Origin: UBA1367 sp040268355
GTDB taxonomy: Bacteria > Actinomycetota > Coriobacteriia > Coriobacteriales > Atopobiaceae
Direction: 5' to 3'
Assembly: GCA_040268355.1 (NCBI GenBank)
Contig: JAWRIT010000145.1
Coordinates: 1 to 7,705 of the forward strand
DNA: 7,705 bases
Of the stretch, positions 5,574 to 7,705 are shown in pieces. Position numbers and translations under genes: made by a program. Position 1 is the first letter of the stretch. Each line of letters begins with the position of its first letter. Under the pieces are notes generated by a model that did no database searches, was not told the DNA's origin, and worked only from the letters and a program-made list of their open reading frames with translations.

Positions 5574-6641
5574 ATGACCTACCAAGACGGTCGTCGTACT
5601 GGCAACAATCCCACCCTTACCGCCATCGGGGTGCTGCTCGTGCTCATAGGTCTCATGGGGATCTGGCTCCTCCGGGTGTTCTCGGTCGTGTGGGCGACGA
5701 GCGAGCCCACCGACCCGGAACCAAAGGTTATCGAGGAGCCTCAAACGGACGAGACGGACGTCAGCTTCGAGGAGTACAACCTGGACGTCAACCCGCCGAC
5801 GTTGTCGGATGCCCCGGTGGACGCCGACGACGGCGAGCTGCACGACGGGCGCACGGTCGAGGTGTCCTACACCATAGGCGACGAGCGCTGGGAGAAGGTG
5901 GGTACCGAGCACGTCGACGCCTACGGGCGCGACGTCGAGTTGGACTTCGACGTGCACTACCCACAGCTCGTGGGGGACCTGGAGCATCTGGACGAGATAA
6001 ACGAGCTGCTTGAGCGAGCGGCCATGTCGACGGTGCGCACCTACTACGAGAATCCGAGCGAGGAGACGGTGCAAAGCATCGAGCGCATGCTCGAGAGCTC
6101 TGAGTCGGAGACGATCCACGCGCTGCTCATCAGTCAGGTCAACTACGCCATCAGCTACAACAGCGAGGACCTGCTCTCCGTGTGCTTCAGTGATAGCTGC
6201 TTCGTAGGATCCATAGGCGCCGAGACCATCCAGCTGCGCACCGTCAACATCAACCTGCGGACGGGGGAGGCCTATATGCAGGATGACGTGTTGACGGTTG
6301 ACGAGCCGGTCGCCTCCTCGTTCGTGGACGGCATCGTGCAGGCGATGGGATCCGACAGCGACGGTGATGGCGTGATCACCGACGACGAGTGCAGGATAGT
6401 CTCCATCGTCGGGCGGGAGGCGCTGGTCGAGGCCCTGCAAGGCAAAGGAGAGCTGGCGGAGGCGGGCCGTGTGTACACCTGCCTGTTCATCGATGGCAAC
6501 GGCAAGCCCAACCTGGGCATCAACTGGTGGCTGAGCGACGAGAGCGGTCGCATGTCGCGCGGTTGGTGGGACGTGACGATCACCGACGAGCAGCTCGCCG
6601 CCGCGCGGAAGGACTCGACGCTGTGGGACGTCCTCGGTTAA
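5574..6641 (+). CDS. Membrane-anchored RsiV/DUF3298-like protein with EF-hand-type calcium loop
   Basis: The 355-residue protein has about 14 cytoplasmic residues, a transmembrane helix (about 15-40), an acidic Pro/Glu/Asp-rich stalk (about 43-92) and a large extracytoplasmic region. That region has the order seen in DUF4163/DUF3298 proteins such as the RsiV ectodomain and PdaC N-terminus: a strand before HYPQLVG (128-134), LDEINELLERAA (139-150), YAISYNSEDLLSVCF (191-205), then LRTVNINLRTGEAYMQDDVL (221-240). Residues 261-272 (DSDGDGVITDDE) match the canonical EF-hand loop, with D at positions 1, 3 and 5, G at 6, I at 8 and E at 12. C204, C209, C273 and C303 could form disulfides outside the cell. 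RsiV is an anti-sigma factor, but this cytoplasmic tail is too short to hold a sigma factor and no sigma gene is in view, so an anti-sigma role is unlikely. Family match is by pattern, at moderate certainty. Confidence 0.78.
   Translation: MTYQDGRRTGNNPTLTAIGVLLVLIGLMGIWLLRVFSVVWATSEPTDPEPKVIEEPQTDETDVSFEEYNLDVNPPTLSDAPVDADDGELHDGRTVEVSYTIGDERWEKVGTEHVDAYGRDVELDFDVHYPQLVGDLEHLDEINELLERAAMSTVRTYYENPSEETVQSIERMLESSESETIHALLISQVNYAISYNSEDLLSVCFSDSCFVGSIGAETIQLRTVNINLRTGEAYMQDDVLTVDEPVASSFVDGIVQAMGSDSDGDGVITDDECRIVSIVGREALVEALQGKGELAEAGRVYTCLFIDGNGKPNLGINWWLSDESGRMSRGWWDVTITDEQLAAARKDSTLWDVLG
6354..6389 (+). other. Coding segment for an EF-hand-type Ca2+-binding loop
   Basis: This segment encodes 12 residues, DSDGDGVITDDE, within the RsiV-like ectodomain. 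All canonical liganding positions (1, 3, 5, 12) are acidic, with glycine at 6 and isoleucine at 8. The flanking helices (VASSFVDGIVQAM before; RIVSIVGREALVEAL after) have a hydrophobic pattern compatible with an EF-hand or dockerin-type helix-loop-helix. Calcium binding itself is inferred. Confidence 0.7.
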
Positions 6642-6830
6642 GCGCGTGGGCGAGGATAACCGAAGACGCCTCGACATGCCCCAAGGGACTGGTTGGCGCG
6701 TACGGAGCCATCCGCTGTGGTGCGCGAGTCTCCGATCATCCCCGCAGGTAGCGTTGCGCTTGGAGAGGCCCGATGCGGCCGCAGGCCATAGAAATGCTAC
6801 GCAACACCGAATCTGTCGAATTACTTAGCA

Positions 6831-6857
6831 TGGACACCCCCCCTGATTTGATACAGT
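6831..6857 (+). promoter_or_regulatory. Weak candidate promoter for the ABC transporter genes
   Basis: TGGACA (6831-6836, five of six to the -35 consensus TTGACA) is followed after 15 bases by TACAGT (6852-6857, four of six to TATAAT). The spacer is shorter than the preferred 17 bases, so this is tentative. It is the best pair seen in the gap before GTG 6923, and it lies in its AT-leaning part. Confidence 0.3.
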
Positions 6858-6910
6858 GGGCACCGTAAGCACTTCGGCTCTTCCAAGAGACCCTGTTCGC
6901 CTGTCTGCCG

Positions 6911-6915
6911 GGAGG
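6911..6915 (+). promoter_or_regulatory. Shine-Dalgarno for the GTG start at 6923
   Basis: GGAGG, in a longer GGGAGGGGG run, lies seven bases before GTG 6923. It supports a GTG start directly ahead of the first conserved strand of the ABC ATPase. Confidence 0.75.
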
Positions 6916-6922
6916 GGGCGTC

Positions 6923-7654
6923 GTGGGCGACGCATGCTACGAGCTGGACCACGTCTCGAAGGTCTACCAGGGGCAGCGCGCCCTCGACGACGTGACGATC
7001 TCCTTCGAGCGCGGCGAGATATACGGGCTCATCGGGGAGAACGGGGCCGGCAAGTCGACCCTGATCCGCATCCTGCTGGGGCTCGCGCGCCCGACCTCGG
7101 GCACCGTCTCGCTGTTCGGGCAGAGCGCCCCGAGGGCCTTCCGGGAGGGCCTGTCGCGCGTGGGCTACGTGCCGGACGAGTGCTCCCTGTACCTCAACAT
7201 GAGCGCCCGGCAGAACCTCGAGGTGCGCTGCACCGAGTGGGGCCTCCCCGCCGGCCGGGCGGTGGATGCGGCCCTCGAGCGGGTCGGGCTCGCGGACGTC
7301 GGCGGCAAGCGCGTGCGCGCGTTCTCGTTCGGCATGAGGCAGCGTCTCAGCCTCGCGGTGGCCATGCTGGGCGACCCGGAGGTCCTGGTGCTCGACGAGC
7401 CGATCAACGGCCTCGACCCGAGGGGCGCCCTGGAGGTGGGCGAGCTCCTGCGGGAGCTGTGCGCCGGGGGCGGCAGGGCCATAGTCGTCTCGAGCCACAT
7501 CCTCTCCGAGCTGGAGCGCGTCGCCACCCGCTACGTCCTCATGAGCCGCGGCGCCGGCGGGGCGCACGCCGCCGCCGACTCGCCCGAGGTCGCCGCCCGC
7601 GGCGGCCTGGAGGGGTACTGGTGGGGGTCGGTCGGCGGGGCGGGCCCGAGGTAA
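6923..7654 (+). CDS. ABC transporter ATP-binding protein (ABC-2 exporter type)
   Basis: This is the cytoplasmic ATPase subunit expected to power a membrane exporter. The 243-residue protein has all nucleotide-binding motifs: Walker A GENGAGKST (38-46, K44), signature FSFGMRQRLSLA (134-145), Walker B VLVLDEP (154-160, E159), D-loop GLDP (163-166) and H-loop histidine H192 in SSHILSE. The signature S-F-G-M-R-Q, instead of LSGGQ, and a VPDE segment (83-86) in place of the usual Q-loop glutamine are typical of BcrA-like drug, bacteriocin or lantibiotic self-protection ATPases. The C-terminus after H192 is short, ending LEGYWWGSVGG, which resembles the LEEYFL-like end of this subfamily. The stop TAA overlaps the start of the next gene, a likely permease. 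Substrate is unknown; no peptide, sensor kinase or MerR/GntR regulator is visible. Confidence 0.93.
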   Translation: MGDACYELDHVSKVYQGQRALDDVTISFERGEIYGLIGENGAGKSTLIRILLGLARPTSGTVSLFGQSAPRAFREGLSRVGYVPDECSLYLNMSARQNLEVRCTEWGLPAGRAVDAALERVGLADVGGKRVRAFSFGMRQRLSLAVAMLGDPEVLVLDEPINGLDPRGALEVGELLRELCAGGGRAIVVSSHILSELERVATRYVLMSRGAGGAHAAADSPEVAARGGLEGYWWGSVGGAGPR

Positions 7655-7705
7655 TGGGGGCCCTGCTGCGCTGCCAGCGCGCCAAGCTGCTGGCCGGCCC
7701 GCTCC
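7654..7705 (+). CDS. Probable ABC-2 type permease, N-terminal fragment (3'-partial)
   Basis: ATG 7654 shares its A with the TAA stop (7652-7654) of the ATPase gene, the TAATG overlap typical of translationally coupled subunits. A purine-rich CCGAGG lies just before. The visible 17 residues, MGALLRCQRAKLLAGPL, resemble the cytoplasmic amphipathic start of ABC-2 permeases (short hydrophobic stretch, then an R/K-containing segment before the first membrane helix). The remainder is cut by the window edge, so the assignment rests mainly on context and the overlap. Confidence 0.6.
   Translation, partial: MGALLRCQRAKLLAGPL

Larger units (their letters stand above)
6642..6922 (+). other. Intergenic region between the gene run and the ABC transporter
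   Basis: This is a 281-base gap without a convincing gene; short frames in it have no ribosome site and no recognisable motif. The left part (to about 6785) is GC-rich and holds only short inverted repeats (for example CGAGG 6651-6655 with CCTCG 6669-6673), none followed by a T-run, so no rho-independent terminator is called. Bases about 6788-6857 are the most AT-leaning in the window and probably contain the promoter for the transporter genes. An inverted repeat ATGCTA (6794-6799) / TAGCAT (6826-6831) with a 26-base spacer lies in that patch. Confidence 0.6.

Noticed and set aside
6651..6673. Possible terminator after the RsiV-like gene
   Set aside because: Stem of only five base pairs with a 13-base loop and no T-run.
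5547..6677. Long open frame on the - strand opposite the RsiV-like gene
   Set aside because: It is a GC-driven shadow: its protein is rich in V/L/R/H low-information sequence, lacks motifs and lies exactly antisense to a gene with clear domain structure and a strong ribosome site.
6774..6783. Ten-base perfect palindrome TGCGGCCGCA
   Set aside because: Isolated GC-rich palindrome expected by composition; no partner site or regulator seen.
6646..6828. Small + strand open frame in the intergenic gap
   Set aside because: GTG- or TTG-type start without a ribosome site; composition and residues carry no recognisable motif.
1..7705. CRISPR arrays, tRNA/rRNA genes, insertion sequences, attachment sites
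   Set aside because: No regularly spaced repeats, no tRNA-like or rRNA-like segments, no transposase motifs and no terminal inverted repeats were seen on either strand.

Overview
The window is a GC-rich stretch (by eye roughly two thirds G+C) with every supported gene on the + strand. Spacing is tight and Shine-Dalgarno sequences are strong. The gene content (DegV/FakB-type fatty-acid-binding protein, single-membrane-anchored exported proteins, an iron-sulfur thiobase desulfurase domain) and composition suggest a high-GC Gram-positive anaerobe. Class Coriobacteriia, for example an Olsenella/Atopobium relative, is my best guess. That placement is inference; no rRNA or marker gene is present.

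Region 1-2020 holds a DegV-family protein, cut by the left edge, and an NADP-type 3-hydroxyisobutyrate dehydrogenase/tartronate-semialdehyde-reductase-like enzyme. Region 2087-6641 is a compact run of five genes with gaps of 2 to 20 bases: a NYN (PIN-like) nuclease with a C-terminal LOTUS/OST-HTH domain, a small helical HEAT-like protein, a membrane-anchored SurA/PrsA-like protein without a PPIase domain, a fusion of a DUF523/thiouracil-desulfurase (TudS) domain to a purine-nucleoside phosphorylase, and a membrane-anchored RsiV-type (DUF3298-like) protein carrying a textbook EF-hand-type calcium loop. The whole block 1-6641 could be one operon, although the gaps after the first two genes are larger (85 and 66 bases).

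A 281-base non-coding gap (6642-6922) contains the only AT-leaning patch in the window. It is followed by a separate, even more GC-rich unit: an ABC transporter ATPase whose stop codon overlaps the start of what looks like its permease, which runs off the right edge.

The most striking element is the one-chain TudS-PNP fusion. PNP releases purine bases from nucleosides, and TudS-type domains remove sulfur from thiobases. The natural hypothesis is a bifunctional salvage or repair enzyme for thiolated nucleosides. The nuclease (RNA cleavage) and the fusion (nucleoside breakdown) lie in the same gene run, so a link to turnover of modified RNA is conceivable, but this is speculation. The two exported proteins in the run have no obvious place in that scheme.
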